Shown here: one piece after another, positions 20,033 through 29,069 of the stretch | Layout: every line of letters starts with the position of its first letter | Numbering within the stretch: position 1 is the stretch's first letter | Origin: Paenilisteria riparia FSL S10-1204 | Lineage (GTDB): Bacteria; Bacillota; Bacilli; Lactobacillales; Listeriaceae | DNA: 64,000 bases | Direction: 5' to 3' | NCBI RefSeq assembly: GCF_000525995.1 | Contig: NZ_AODL01000010.1 | Span: forward strand, 1 to 64,000 | Made by a program: the position numbers and the translations under genes | Notes under the pieces: generated by a model | Seen by the model: only the letters and a program-made list of their open reading frames with translations | What the model was told of the DNA's origin: nothing | Databases searched by the model: none

Positions 20033-21457
20033 ATGCTATTTAGTACGACGACATTTTTATTTATGTTTCTACCGTGTGTTTTAGCTATTTATCTTATTGC
20101 ACCAAGAAAGCTAAAAAACATTGTTTTGCTGCTTGCCAGCTTATTTTTTTATGCTTGGGGAGAGCCGAAGTTTCTTTATGTCATGTTGCTTTCGATTGCG
20201 CTCAACTATGTGTTTGGGATACTTGCTGATAAGGCGAAGCGCAAAGGGAAATATGGTAAGTTAGTCATCACATTAATGGTTATTGGGAACTTGGCTATTC
20301 TCGGAATTTTTAAATATGCGAATTTTGTTGTATTTAATATAGAATCATTGTTTGGTGCTACTTTTGATTGGAAAATGATTGCATTACCACTCGGCATTTC
20401 ATTCTACACATTCCAAGGAATTAGCTATGTTATCGATGTATACCGAGGGGACGGTAAAGTACAGAAGAATCCACTAAATATTGCGTTATACATATCATTA
20501 TTTCCTCAACTTGTGGCAGGGCCAATCGTCCGTTACCAAACGGTTGCGGATCAAATTGAGAGCCGCCGGGTTGATTTAAACTTATTTACGAGCGGGGTTA
20601 AGCGTTTTATTATTGGATTGGCAAAGAAGATGTTCATTGCGAATAATTGCGGTTTAGTTGCAGATCAGATTTTTCAAAGCCAAGGTAGTAGCTTGTCTGT
20701 TGGGACGGCTTGGATTGGACTGATTTTCTATTCTTTGCAAATTTTCTTTGATTTCTCTGGCTATTCGGATATGGCAATTGGACTTGGTCGGATGTTTGGG
20801 TTTAAATTCTTGGAGAATTTTAATTACCCGTACATTGCGAAGTCTGTTTCGGAGTTTTGGCGGAGATGGCATATTTCGCTTGGAACTTGGTTTAAGGATT
20901 ATGTGTATATTCCGCTAGGTGGAAATCGCGTTTCTCCTATTAAAGTGTATCGGAACTTGGCGATTGTTTGGCTGGCCACAGGTATATGGCACGGCGCAAG
21001 TTGGAATTTCCTGCTGTGGGGCGCGTATTATGGCGCATTCATTATGCTAGAAAAAGCCTTTTTAGGAAAAGCATTACAGCGAGTTCCAGCGGCACTGCAA
21101 CATGTTTACGCATTGATTGTCATTATTTTTGGCTGGTTGCTATTCCGCATTGACAATGTGAGCGATATTTGGTCCTATTTATGTTCCATGTTTGGTTCTG
21201 GCGCGTTTTGGGATGCTCGCGCAACGTATTATATGCACGAATATTACATGGTGCTTATCGTTGCGATTATCGCATGTACACCGCTTGTTAAGAATCTTTT
21301 TGCAAGTGATGCACTTCTTACTTTCATGCAAAAACATCGCGCGTTACACATCACAAAAGATATTGCTACATTAGCTGTATTGGCATTCATTTTTGTGTAT
21401 TCTGTAGCTTTAGTCGTTGGTTCGACATTTAACCCATTCATTTATTTCAGATTTTAA
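20033..21457 (+). CDS. MBOAT family O-acyltransferase (AlgI/PatA-like)
   Basis: 474 residues with about ten membrane segments. The N-terminus LFSTTTFLFMFLPCVLAIYL and the FFDFSGYSDMAIGLGRMFGF and ATGIWHGASWNFLLWG blocks are classic for the AlgI branch of the MBOAT family; the His in WHGASW is the conserved catalytic residue. Such proteins pass acetyl (or another acyl group) from a cytoplasmic donor across the membrane to a partner that acylates polysaccharide or peptidoglycan. The partner here is the DHHW protein 18 bases downstream. AAAAGGAGAAG precedes ATG 20033. Target polymer unknown; the flanking exopolysaccharide loci are the obvious candidates. Confidence 0.93.
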   Translation: MLFSTTTFLFMFLPCVLAIYLIAPRKLKNIVLLLASLFFYAWGEPKFLYVMLLSIALNYVFGILADKAKRKGKYGKLVITLMVIGNLAILGIFKYANFVVFNIESLFGATFDWKMIALPLGISFYTFQGISYVIDVYRGDGKVQKNPLNIALYISLFPQLVAGPIVRYQTVADQIESRRVDLNLFTSGVKRFIIGLAKKMFIANNCGLVADQIFQSQGSSLSVGTAWIGLIFYSLQIFFDFSGYSDMAIGLGRMFGFKFLENFNYPYIAKSVSEFWRRWHISLGTWFKDYVYIPLGGNRVSPIKVYRNLAIVWLATGIWHGASWNFLLWGAYYGAFIMLEKAFLGKALQRVPAALQHVYALIVIIFGWLLFRIDNVSDIWSYLCSMFGSGAFWDARATYYMHEYYMVLIVAIIACTPLVKNLFASDALLTFMQKHRALHITKDIATLAVLAFIFVYSVALVVGSTFNPFIYFRF

Positions 21458-21475
21458 AACGTGAGGAGAATTACG

Positions 21476-22642
21476 GTGAATAAAAAACTATTTAACTTAT
21501 TGCTATCAGCGGGATTTCTGCTCTTTATTTTCGGAGTGTTTTTCTTCTATATCGTGGCTGGAGACAATAAAGTATCGATTTTAGAAAGTCGCAATTTGGC
21601 GCAAAAGCCTATGTATAGCGCGGAGGCAGTTACTAGTGGTAACTATATGCGGGCTTGGGATAGCTTTTTTAATGACCAGTTTCCGCGAAGAGATGCGTTT
21701 ACGGAGCTAAACATGCGTGTGAATGAGTTGGCGCTAGGTCAAGATGTATATAAGGACGTTTATGTGGCTCCAGATGGCTATTTATTGACGAAAGTCGAGT
21801 CCTACACAAAAGATGATGCGCAAAAAATTGCAAAACGAATTAACGATGTTGGCAAGGAATTACAAACACTTGGTGTAAAAACAAGCCTTGTTCTAGTTCC
21901 GAACAAATCGACTGTTTTTGAAGATAAATTTCCGTCTTACTATCCGAGTTTTGGACGCGAAGGCTACAATCGCCTCATGCCACTAATTGATAATACGTAC
22001 GTGCAAAATATTGACGTTTCGCCAATCCTTTACAAAAATAAAGAAAAGCCAAATATGTTTTACTATACGGATCACCATTGGCAAGCGACGGCTGCATTTT
22101 TAGCTTCGGAGAAAGTAACGAAAAATATGAATCCCGGCGTGAAGCAGCTAACAAAAGACGACTGGACATGGAAATTGGAAGGCTTACCGTTCTATGGTTC
22201 GGATGCTCGAAAAACAACATCAGCACTCGCCTCGAAGTCGGATCAAGTGATGGTTGCGACGCAGAAAAACTTAAGTGCGCCGTATAAATTAGACGTTATT
22301 CAAGAACAACGCGATTCCCTTTATGTGATGAGTCGACTAACGGATCCAGCCGTATATACTAACCGCTATACCACCTACATTGGTACGGATTATCCAGAGT
22401 TGCATATTGTATCTCCAGATCCGCTGACAAAGAAGAACTTGCTAATTTTTAAAGATTCATATGCGAACGCCTTTATTCAGTTTATCGCGCCGTATTATGC
22501 GAATGTGCATGTGCTTGATTTGCGCTATTACAAGAACCTTGATTTACAAGCTTACGTGAAAAAATATAAAATCGATGACACCTTATTGTTCTTCAATAAC
22601 AATTCGATTTATGCAACACCACAGTTGACGACATTTCATTAG
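21476..22642 (+). CDS. DHHW/AlgX-like extracytoplasmic acyltransferase partner
   Basis: 388 residues. One N-terminal membrane anchor (LFNLLLSAGFLLFIFGVFFF), then an extracytoplasmic SGNH-hydrolase-like domain. YYTDHHW gives the family its name and supplies the catalytic Asp and His; KDSYANAFIQFIAPYY supplies the Ser-containing motif. I chose GTG 21476, which has GTGAGGAG 7-14 bases upstream, over the GTG at 21461 that is part of that ribosome site. It should take the acyl group delivered by the MBOAT protein and place it on the polymer outside the membrane. The operon continues with a DUF1398 gene. Confidence 0.9.
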   Translation: MNKKLFNLLLSAGFLLFIFGVFFFYIVAGDNKVSILESRNLAQKPMYSAEAVTSGNYMRAWDSFFNDQFPRRDAFTELNMRVNELALGQDVYKDVYVAPDGYLLTKVESYTKDDAQKIAKRINDVGKELQTLGVKTSLVLVPNKSTVFEDKFPSYYPSFGREGYNRLMPLIDNTYVQNIDVSPILYKNKEKPNMFYYTDHHWQATAAFLASEKVTKNMNPGVKQLTKDDWTWKLEGLPFYGSDARKTTSALASKSDQVMVATQKNLSAPYKLDVIQEQRDSLYVMSRLTDPAVYTNRYTTYIGTDYPELHIVSPDPLTKKNLLIFKDSYANAFIQFIAPYYANVHVLDLRYYKNLDLQAYVKKYKIDDTLLFFNNNSIYATPQLTTFH

Positions 22643-22654
22643 GAGGGGAAAACA

Positions 22655-23062
22655 ATGCTTACAAAAGAAACGATTATGAAAATCGCGACAAGCGAAGCAA
22701 ACGCAGGAGATTTTCCAAAAGTCGTACAAGGGTTTAAATCTGCAGGTGTGACAAAGTATGAGTATATTGTGGCAACAGGGATGTACGTGTTTTATGACGC
22801 GGACGGCACGAAAGTAGAAGCGCCATTGAACGGCATCCCAAAAGAAGTCACCACAGAAACCTCCGTCGATGCGATAACCGATGCGATTAAACAAGCTCAA
22901 GCTGGCAAGGTTAATTTTGAAGAATTCTGTGCATTGGCCGGTCAAGCGGGTATCTCTTATTGGCATGCGGATTTAGTCGAGATGTTAGTGACCTATAAAG
23001 ACAGCAATAATACGGCTCTTAAAGTGGAGCCAATTCCAAGCGGAAAGTCAGCCGAAATGTAG
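22655..23062 (+). CDS. DUF1398 family protein
   Basis: 135 residues, soluble, no signal peptide. The sequence (GFKSAGVTKYEYIVATGMYVFYDADG, split around residue 25-50, and FEEFCALAGQAGISYWHADL) matches the DUF1398/YbcV family, whose function is unknown. An AGGAGGGG site lies 8 bases before ATG 22655, only 12 bases past the DHHW gene, so it is cotranscribed with the acyltransferase pair. I know no reason for this pairing; it may only ride on the same mRNA. Confidence 0.85.
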   Translation: MLTKETIMKIATSEANAGDFPKVVQGFKSAGVTKYEYIVATGMYVFYDADGTKVEAPLNGIPKEVTTETSVDAITDAIKQAQAGKVNFEEFCALAGQAGISYWHADLVEMLVTYKDSNNTALKVEPIPSGKSAEM

Positions 23063-23113
23063 GTGTGAACAATTATTTCGCTGAATACACACGCTTTCAT
23101 TCCATTTATGTAT

Positions 23114-23170
23114 AGCAGGAAACACGTCTTACCCAAAAAAAAGGGACTCGTAGTTTCCTGCTTATTTTAT
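23114..23170 (+). terminator. Terminator of the acyltransferase operon
   Basis: AGCAGGAAAC (23114-23123) pairs with GTTTCCTGCT (23153-23162), with an inner ACCC/GGGA stem around an A8 loop and TATTTTAT after it. Confidence 0.8.
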
Positions 23171-23293
23171 ATGAAAATTTAGTTCTGTCTCGGCTTTTTG
23201 TGAGGAAAGAAACATTAACAACATGTATAATTTTTTTCAAAAAGGGTATTAGGATAAAGTTGTTAGTATTTGTTTTGGAAAAGGGGCTAGAAA

Positions 23294-23371
23294 ATGTATC
23301 TATTAATTATAGGAATTGCTATTTTAGCTATAGGATTGTTCATATTCGAACCAAAACGCCGCGATGAATAA
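23294..23371 (+). CDS. Small single-span membrane peptide, 25 residues
   Basis: ATG 23294 follows AAAAGGGG by about 7 bases. The product MYLLIIGIAILAIGLFIFEP plus a charged KRRDE tail is one transmembrane helix with a positively charged C-terminus. It stands alone between two terminators, with about 120 bases of upstream sequence. It looks like the many small hydrophobic peptides of Firmicutes, some of which are type I toxins or membrane-complex accessories. I see no antisense RNA evidence and do not assign a function. Confidence 0.5.
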   Translation: MYLLIIGIAILAIGLFIFEPKRRDE

Positions 23372-23423
23372 AGTTAGAGCATGGCCTAGATAAAACGATG
23401 CTAGATGCTTCTGCTCGATAAAA

Positions 23424-23478
23424 AGCCGTTTTTTCGCCTTACTTGTAGTATTTGGGTAAGGCAGTCTACGGCTTTGTT
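23424..23478 (-). terminator. Terminator of the PucR-type gene (also usable on the plus strand)
   Basis: AAAGCCGT and ACGGCTTT form the outer stem and GCCTTAC/GTAAGGC the inner one. The minus strand continues TTTTTATCG. Confidence 0.75.
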
Positions 23479-23482
23479 TGGG

Positions 23483-24355
23483 TTATGCTTCGAATAAGAG
23501 ACAGCTTAGATATGCCAGTAATAAACCATCTGTCTTGCGTAATGACAGGTTTGTTAGCTCTTGGAATTTGTCGATACGATATTGAATCGTATTGCGATGC
23601 ATGAACATTGCCTTAGCGGTCATGCTGAGGTTGCCTTGTTGCGCCCAAAGTGCCTTGATGAGAGGCTCCCAAGTATCGTCTTTTTCAAAGATGAGCCCGA
23701 TTTGACGTACTAGCAGACTGTCTGTTAAATGTGTCGCAATCATCGGCAGACAATTAGATTCCACTGTTTGCACGAGTTGGTTCGTATTTTGCCGGAATAA
23801 ATGCTGTTCTTCGGCGAATAAATCTCGTAATAGCAGGTTCTTTGGATGAAACAAGCCCATAAAAAACTGCACCCGCATGTAAAAATCACTTTCTAACGTT
23901 GTTGAGATTGCGTCCAGTTCTTCCTCGCCAAGCAATGACCCCGCAACTCTTTCGATAATCACACCATAATCATCTGTAAGCATTAGCAGTTCGCTATCTT
24001 GAGCGAAGAAACTAGCCAATGCTTTTTGCCATTCTTGTAATGTTTTTTTGGAAGGGACGGCGGATTGAATTTGAAATTGGATGATGCGGTAATTCGCGTT
24101 TTCTTCTTTTAAATTCAGATTTTCCTGTGTGAATAATAAAGTATACCAATCGTGCAACTGCTCATTTTTGAAGGCGGGCGCGGGCGCTTGAAATAAGGTT
24201 TGCAGTAAATCTTGCTCCGCAGAAGTTAGCGCTTTCTTCGGAATTGCAAAATAATACGGGGATTCATAAAAAAATAAATGCGTGGTGTTTTGTCGTAATG
24301 GTTTTTCGGAATATGTAAGTTCAGGATAACGTTCTTTTAATTTTTGGATGCGCAT
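23483..24355 (-). CDS. PucR/CdaR-type transcriptional regulator
   Basis: 290 residues. The C-terminal 60 residues, QGNLSMTAKAMFMHRNTIQY then RIDKFQELTNLSLR and LLLAYLSCLL, are the PucR C-terminal helix-turn-helix with the conserved HRNT motif. The N-terminal two-thirds lack a recognisable GGDEF-like or ligand domain but resemble other short Firmicute members. No obvious target; it is divergent from the MarR/MATE genes with a 140-bp gap. No strong ribosome site is visible before the ATG at 24355 (AAGTGAGGTC lies 4-13 bases before it). Effector unknown. Confidence 0.82.
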   Translation of the reverse strand: MRIQKLKERYPELTYSEKPLRQNTTHLFFYESPYYFAIPKKALTSAEQDLLQTLFQAPAPAFKNEQLHDWYTLLFTQENLNLKEENANYRIIQFQIQSAVPSKKTLQEWQKALASFFAQDSELLMLTDDYGVIIERVAGSLLGEEELDAISTTLESDFYMRVQFFMGLFHPKNLLLRDLFAEEQHLFRQNTNQLVQTVESNCLPMIATHLTDSLLVRQIGLIFEKDDTWEPLIKALWAQQGNLSMTAKAMFMHRNTIQYRIDKFQELTNLSLRKTDGLLLAYLSCLLFEA

Positions 24356-24415
24356 AGTTTTGACCTCACTTTCTACTATTAATTATTGTGGCAAATCCGG
24401 TTTGGAAAGTCAAAT

Positions 24416-24444
24416 TTGATTGCATCACTGATATTAGCTATAAT
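24416..24444 (+). promoter_or_regulatory. Strong predicted promoter of the marR-mate operon
   Basis: TTGATT (24416-24421), exactly 17 bases, then TATAAT (24439-24444). Confidence 0.75.
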
Positions 24445-24450
24445 GAGTAA

Positions 24451-24466
24451 AGTTGATATCGCAACT
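24451..24466. promoter_or_regulatory. Palindromic operator candidate for the MarR repressor
   Basis: AGTTG-ATATCG-CAACT is a perfect 5-bp inverted repeat placed at the expected transcription start, where a MarR-family repressor of its own operon would bind. Confidence 0.6.
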
Positions 24467-24494
24467 AATGTATTACATAGAAAGAGGGAGTAGT

Positions 24495-24956
24495 ATGGCA
24501 AATCGGTACGAAATTATCGCAAAATCGATGTCGATTGTGAATCGGTGTGGAAATACATTCAAATTAAATCGGTTAAAAGAATATGGCTTGGGCGTTGGAC
24601 AATTACGCTATATCACGACATTATATCATCATGGAGGTTTATCACAAGACACCATTGTGAAGCGATTTATGGTAGATAAGGCGAATGTTGCACGCCACAT
24701 TCAACGGTTAGAAGACTTAGGCATGATTAGACGTGAAGTGGACCAAACTGATAAACGAAAACATCTGATTTATTTAACGAGCAAAGGCCAAGAAGTTCAG
24801 CCAATCATTGAAGAAACGATGAAAACTTGGTCGGGAATTTTGACAGACGGTTTGACAGAAGAAGAGCGTGAGCAACTCGTGCATTTATTAGTACGAATGG
24901 CTGAAAACGCACAGAATTTTCAAGAGGAGGTGAGCGGTAATGAAGGAACAGAGTAA
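24495..24956 (+). CDS. MarR family transcriptional regulator
   Basis: 153 residues. The winged-helix core is clear: GQLRYITTLYHHGGLSQDTI, KANVARHIQRLEDLGMIRRE and the wing DQTDKRKHLIYLT. ATG 24495 follows AGAGGGAG; a longer upstream frame would run over the promoter and operator. It overlaps the MATE transporter gene by 17 bases, the layout of the mepRA multidrug operon of Staphylococcus, in which the repressor is relieved by cationic drugs that the pump exports. The same logic is inferred here. The operator candidate at 24451-24466 supports autoregulation. Confidence 0.92.
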   Translation: MANRYEIIAKSMSIVNRCGNTFKLNRLKEYGLGVGQLRYITTLYHHGGLSQDTIVKRFMVDKANVARHIQRLEDLGMIRREVDQTDKRKHLIYLTSKGQEVQPIIEETMKTWSGILTDGLTEEEREQLVHLLVRMAENAQNFQEEVSGNEGTE

Positions 24957-26292
24957 GCGATTAGGAGAAGATAAAATTGGTTCGCTCATGTGGCGACTGT
25001 CCGTTCCTGCCTTTATCGGTATGTTTGTTATGGGGATGTATAACATTGTCGATACGATTTTCGTGGCGAGGGGCGTTGGTTCGTTAGGTGTTGCAGCACT
25101 TTCTATCGCGTTTCCTGTTCAGATGATTATGATGGCGATGGCGGCCATGTTTGGAATTGGCGGGGCTTCGATTATTTCGCGGGCCCTAGGTGCCGGAGAC
25201 CAAGAACGGGCCAATAAAGTTTACCACCAAGTCATTTGGCTTGTGGTGATTTCCAGCCTGTTGCTTGCTCTTGTGACATTTGTTTACCTAGATCCGCTTA
25301 TCACGATGTTTGGCGCGACACCAGAAATTCATCAATACGCAAAGGATTTCCTGCAAATTTTACTACTTGGCTCGGTTTTCCAAACATTCGGAATGGCGAT
25401 GAACAACATTGTTCGCTCTGAAGGTAATGCCAAAATTGCGATGCTGACCATGATCATTTCCGCAGTTTTAAACATGATTTTGAATCCGATTTTCATTATG
25501 GGTCTGGATTGGGGCATTCGCGGATCTGCTTTTGCGACATTGATTGCTCAGGCGGTGGGCGCGACATGGCTACTTATTTACTTCCTATCTGGAAAAAGTT
25601 CGCTCACACTTCACGGCTTCCGCTTCCATATCGATTGGAAATTGTCGGGAAACATTGTGGCGATTGGATTCCCGTCATTTATTATGATGTCGGCGGGAAG
25701 TATCGTATCGATTGCCGTGAACTGGATGCTCAATATTCACGGCGGAACAATGGCAATTGCAGCTTACGGCGTTGCCAATCGAATTGCCTCCTTCATGATT
25801 ATGCCAATAAACGGGGTCACCCAAGGAATGCAACCTATTGTTGGCTTTAACTACGGTTCCCGAGAATATAAGCGCGTGATTAAAGCGGTCAAACTATCCA
25901 TTATTGCGGCAACAGCAATGTCGATTGTAGCTTTTGTCATAGTAGAGCTGTTCCCAGATTTATTGGTTAGCGTCTTTACCGAAGACAAAGCCTTGCTAAA
26001 AGATGGTGCACATGCCGTACAGGTCGTATTACTAGCCGCGCCAACAATTGGCTTCCAAATAGTATGTGGTGGCTTGTATCAAGCATTAGGCCGGGCTCGG
26101 ATTTCCTTCGTTATTTCCTTGATGCGCCAGATTATTTGCCTAGTCCCATTACTCCTGATTTTGCCGAATTTCTGGGGGTTGGACGGCGTTTGGTATGCCT
26201 TCCCACTCGCAGATGTAGGAGCGTTCACCGTTTGCTTAATCATTATGTTGCGAACATGGCGCAGTTTATTTAAAAACCCAGAGATGGTCTAG
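24940..26292 (+). CDS. MATE family efflux transporter (MepA-like)
   Basis: 450 residues, about 12 membrane segments. It shows the two-fold MATE pattern with PAFIGMFVMGMYNIVDTIFV at the start of the first half and FPSFIMMSAGSIVSIAVNWM at the start of the second. MATE pumps of this branch export cationic antimicrobials by Na+ or H+ antiport. ATG 24940 follows GAGGTGAGCGG within the end of the marR gene. The context strongly suggests control by that repressor. Substrates are not predictable. Confidence 0.93.
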   Translation: MKEQSKRLGEDKIGSLMWRLSVPAFIGMFVMGMYNIVDTIFVARGVGSLGVAALSIAFPVQMIMMAMAAMFGIGGASIISRALGAGDQERANKVYHQVIWLVVISSLLLALVTFVYLDPLITMFGATPEIHQYAKDFLQILLLGSVFQTFGMAMNNIVRSEGNAKIAMLTMIISAVLNMILNPIFIMGLDWGIRGSAFATLIAQAVGATWLLIYFLSGKSSLTLHGFRFHIDWKLSGNIVAIGFPSFIMMSAGSIVSIAVNWMLNIHGGTMAIAAYGVANRIASFMIMPINGVTQGMQPIVGFNYGSREYKRVIKAVKLSIIAATAMSIVAFVIVELFPDLLVSVFTEDKALLKDGAHAVQVVLLAAPTIGFQIVCGGLYQALGRARISFVISLMRQIICLVPLLLILPNFWGLDGVWYAFPLADVGAFTVCLIIMLRTWRSLFKNPEMV

Positions 26293-26332
26293 TTTTACCC
26301 GATAGAAAAACTACATTTTAAATGAAAAAAAT

Positions 26333-26376
26333 TTCGTGCCCCCAACAACCTCAGCGTTATTGCGGGGCTTTTTTAG
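26333..26376. terminator. Bidirectional terminator between MATE and LytTR genes
   Basis: GCCCC and GGGGC flank an inner AACAA/TTATT-type pairing, followed by TTTTTT on the plus strand. The minus-strand side has AAATTTTTTT, so it can serve both convergent genes. The LytTR stop codon lies at its edge. Confidence 0.65.
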
Positions 26377-27056
26377 TGCGAATAGTGTGCTTGGAAATCC
26401 CTGTAAACCGCACTAATAACGCGGCGACCAGCGTGAATCTCAGCATCGCCTCTAAACGTAATAATCCCATTTTTCCGGTCGATACGAATGACATTATGTA
26501 GATTAATTAAATAAGAATTGACTCCCGAAAACTCGGTGTGACCTACCAATCTAGCTTTAATATTTTTCAAAAAATCCGCGATAATATACGTGCCACTACA
26601 AGTATGTAACTTAACCTTCTTCGTCCGTGGAATTGTCTCGAAATACAGAATATCTTCATACAAAACCCGATTTTCGTTATCAAAAACAAAAAAATTCGTA
26701 TTTTGGCGCACCATTTCCCTGGAATAAACAGACTGCAACGCAAAAGCAATAGCATCCGAAATCTCCTCCTGCTTCACAATATATGCAGTCGGCGCAATAT
26801 ACTGCGCTACAATATCGTGCAGCACATGAACACAATCCGTGAAAAAAATAAGATACCCATGCACATCCAATTCCCTAATCTGCCACGCAAGATCAGACGA
26901 ATCCGCAGGTAGAAAATAAATATTAGGCAATTCTCCAATATCTTGCAAAATCGCCGCCGAATCAGTGACCACATGAATATCAAATGGATAATGATTTGCA
27001 TCAATAACTTCCTTCATTATTTGGACGAACTGCTCTTCCATAATAAAAATCCGCAT
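26373..27056 (-). CDS. LytTR-type response regulator-like protein
   Basis: 227 residues. The C-terminal about 105 residues (NRVLYEDILYFETIPRTKKV, LKNIKARLVGHTEFSGVNSY, NLHNVIRIDRKNGIITFRGD) are a LytTR DNA-binding domain like AgrA. The N-terminal receiver-like part (MRIFIMEEQFVQIMKEVID, YLIFFTDCVHVLHDI) has the general fold pattern, but I do not see the usual acidic pair at the N-terminal end of the fold, so phosphorylation is doubtful. I chose ATG 27056 because GAAGGGGG lies 9 bases upstream. No histidine kinase is adjacent. Targets unknown. Confidence 0.82.
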   Translation of the reverse strand: MRIFIMEEQFVQIMKEVIDANHYPFDIHVVTDSAAILQDIGELPNIYFLPADSSDLAWQIRELDVHGYLIFFTDCVHVLHDIVAQYIAPTAYIVKQEEISDAIAFALQSVYSREMVRQNTNFFVFDNENRVLYEDILYFETIPRTKKVKLHTCSGTYIIADFLKNIKARLVGHTEFSGVNSYLINLHNVIRIDRKNGIITFRGDAEIHAGRRVISAVYRDFQAHYSH

Positions 27057-27214
27057 AAAAACGCCCCCTTCTATAAAGTATAGCAAAAGAAGCGGGCTTA
27101 GCTGGGGAAATTCAACAAAGATTCGTTAACACATGATAAGCGAACGCTTTCTTTCAATGTACTCAAAAAAATAAGGCGCAAATCGCTATCCAAAAGCAAT
27201 CCACACCTCATCTT

Positions 27215-27919
27215 CTATACAAGCGGTCGTAAATCATCCCCTACGTCCACTAAGTTCCTCAAATAATTCACATCCGTAATTACCCACGGCTTTTTCGACG
27301 ACTGCAATATCCCCTTATTCCGCAACTCCGCAAGAACACGCGATGTATAGCTTTTCGATGTCTCTGAAAACTGAGCAAGCAAATCATACGTCAGAAACAA
27401 CGGCAACTCCGCTTGATTATCCTTGACCTGAATACCCGACTCCGTACAACGCAACAAGGAGAAATACACACGTTCCTCCGAAGTCAAATGATACTTTTTA
27501 ACAATTAAATAGAGATAATAACGCGTCTGTAAAGCAAAGTTTAACATAATGTGGTTACGCGGATCCTCCGTAAAAAGCATTTTTCGCAAAAAATCTACAT
27601 CAATTTTCCACCACACAACATCTGTCAATGCAGTCAATGTTCCAACCATCGGTACTTGGTTTCCTGAAATAGGGAGATTAGCAAACGAACCTGGGAACGT
27701 AATAAAGAAATAGCCACCACCAACTTTTCCAGCATACGTATAACTTAAATAACCGCTTTCCAGCAAGTACACATGCTTCATATCATCTGTAATTTCCTGC
27801 GTTGTACCTTTTGGAACTCTATGCTGCGTGCAAAACTGATTAAAATGCGCATCCTTCTTTAACAATTTCAAAGTATTAGAGAAAGAGGCCAAAGACGCAA
27901 GTTCGCCTTCGCGATACAT
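27215..27919 (-). CDS. Crp/Fnr family (PrfA-like) transcriptional regulator A
   Basis: 234 residues. A cNMP-type beta-roll (HVYLLESGYLSYTYAG, FITFPGSFANLPI) is followed by a long dimer helix and a C-terminal HTH (LTYDLLAQFSETSKSYTSRV, LAELRNKGILQSSKKPWVI). The glycine-rich cyclic-nucleotide pocket of true CRP is not conserved, as in PrfA and other listerial paralogues, so the effector is open. It is divergent from the second Crp-type gene at 28273 across a 353-bp gap. The ribosome site GAAAGGTTGGA is 9-19 bases from the ATG. It is one of four family members in the window, all next to surface-protein or polysaccharide genes. Confidence 0.87.
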   Translation of the reverse strand: MYREGELASLASFSNTLKLLKKDAHFNQFCTQHRVPKGTTQEITDDMKHVYLLESGYLSYTYAGKVGGGYFFITFPGSFANLPISGNQVPMVGTLTALTDVVWWKIDVDFLRKMLFTEDPRNHIMLNFALQTRYYLYLIVKKYHLTSEERVYFSLLRCTESGIQVKDNQAELPLFLTYDLLAQFSETSKSYTSRVLAELRNKGILQSSKKPWVITDVNYLRNLVDVGDDLRPLV

Positions 27920-28272
27920 AAGCCATCCAACCTTTCGTCACAATTAATTTTACCTAAGCTTACTATACCCTAAAATTCCTCCACTCTACCCTCAAAATCG
28001 ATTCTTAGTAGACTATTTTATAAAAATAAGAGGCTTGATAGAAAATAAAAGTTAAATCCAATACATTTTAAAAGTTCATAAATTGTTCAAATACTATCGA
28101 TTTCGCTCGATTTCGGCATCTTTAAAAAGCGATAAATTAGCAAAACATAGGCATAGGATGCTATTCCACGTTTTTGTTCTCCTAGTGACATATTTATAAA
28201 AAAACAACCAATCACAGAACGGAGTATACTGTTGTTATTCGAAAGAGAGACAGTAACAAGGAGGAGAAAATA
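27920..28272. other. 353-bp divergent intergenic region of two Crp-type genes
   Basis: A/T-rich. A TATACT -10-like hexamer lies at about 28226-28231, about 45 bases before the plus-strand gene, without a convincing -35; this would suit activator dependence. I see no gene. Confidence 0.5.
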
Positions 28273-28933
28273 ATGATTTTAAATCCATCCGAACTAGAAA
28301 CACACTGCATTAATCGTCAGTTGAAAGCATACCTATTAGAAGACACAACCTATTCGCTACCTTACGAAAAATTATATATGGACGCAAACAAAACCATAAT
28401 AGAAGAAACAAAAAAAAAACGACGCCATCTACATCATCGCATCCGGCGTAGTCATCGAAACAAAAAACCAAACCGTCCTTCACTTTCTAGGCAAAGAAGA
28501 ATGCTTAGGACTAGACACCATGTTTCACGGAAGCACCGCCACATCAAGCCTTATCACATTAACCAAAACAGTCCTTTACAAAATTCCAGCAAGCGAAGTC
28601 ACTCGGAAGTTAGCCGAAAGACCAGCCGGCATCCAAACCTTAAATAAAGTATTAACCCACCACACCCTACTCCTAAAAACACGAATCGCAGCACAAACAA
28701 GCAACTACGACAAAGTACTCCAAGCATTATTACACCTCGGCTACCTATACGGCGAAGAAAAAAACAACGCCATCTACATGACCATGTACTTCTCCAAAAA
28801 AATGCTTGCCAACTACTTACAACTAAGTTATGCCACCGTCGCTTCTGTCTGCAAACGCCTCTCAGCCCAAGGAATACTACACGACGAACCCCACGGCATG
28901 ATTATTTATCCGAAAAACGACACTAATTTATAA
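28273..28933 (+). pseudogene. Crp/Fnr family regulator B, frameshifted at an A10 tract
   Basis: Two frames together give a normal regulator of about 219 residues. Frame 1 runs from ATG 28273 (AAGGAGGAG upstream) to KTIIEETKK. Frame 2 continues as NDAIYIIASGVVIETKNQTV, then FLGKEECLGLDTMFHG. It ends with the HTH MLANYLQLSYATVASVCKRL and AQGILHDEPHGMIIYP. Reducing the A10 at 28410-28419 to A9 restores one frame. As written, the product stops inside a nonsense tail without its DNA-binding domain. The 10-base run is the longest in any coding region here, so either an indel error or true on/off switching is possible. Confidence 0.83.
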
Positions 28934-29069
28934 CACGTTCACATATTGTTCGGAAAAGACATTCATCAAGTTAGCATATTTGTGAAACAGATTTTTTAAA
29001 AGGTGCTAAGATAAATATATCGAAAGAGTATTCACTGTTTTGAAAAGCACAAAGAAAGGAGTTAGAGCC

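Noticed and set aside
26373..27056. A quorum-sensing agr-type operon around the LytTR gene
   Set aside because: No histidine kinase, AgrB or peptide gene is adjacent, and the receiver domain lacks clear phosphorylation residues.
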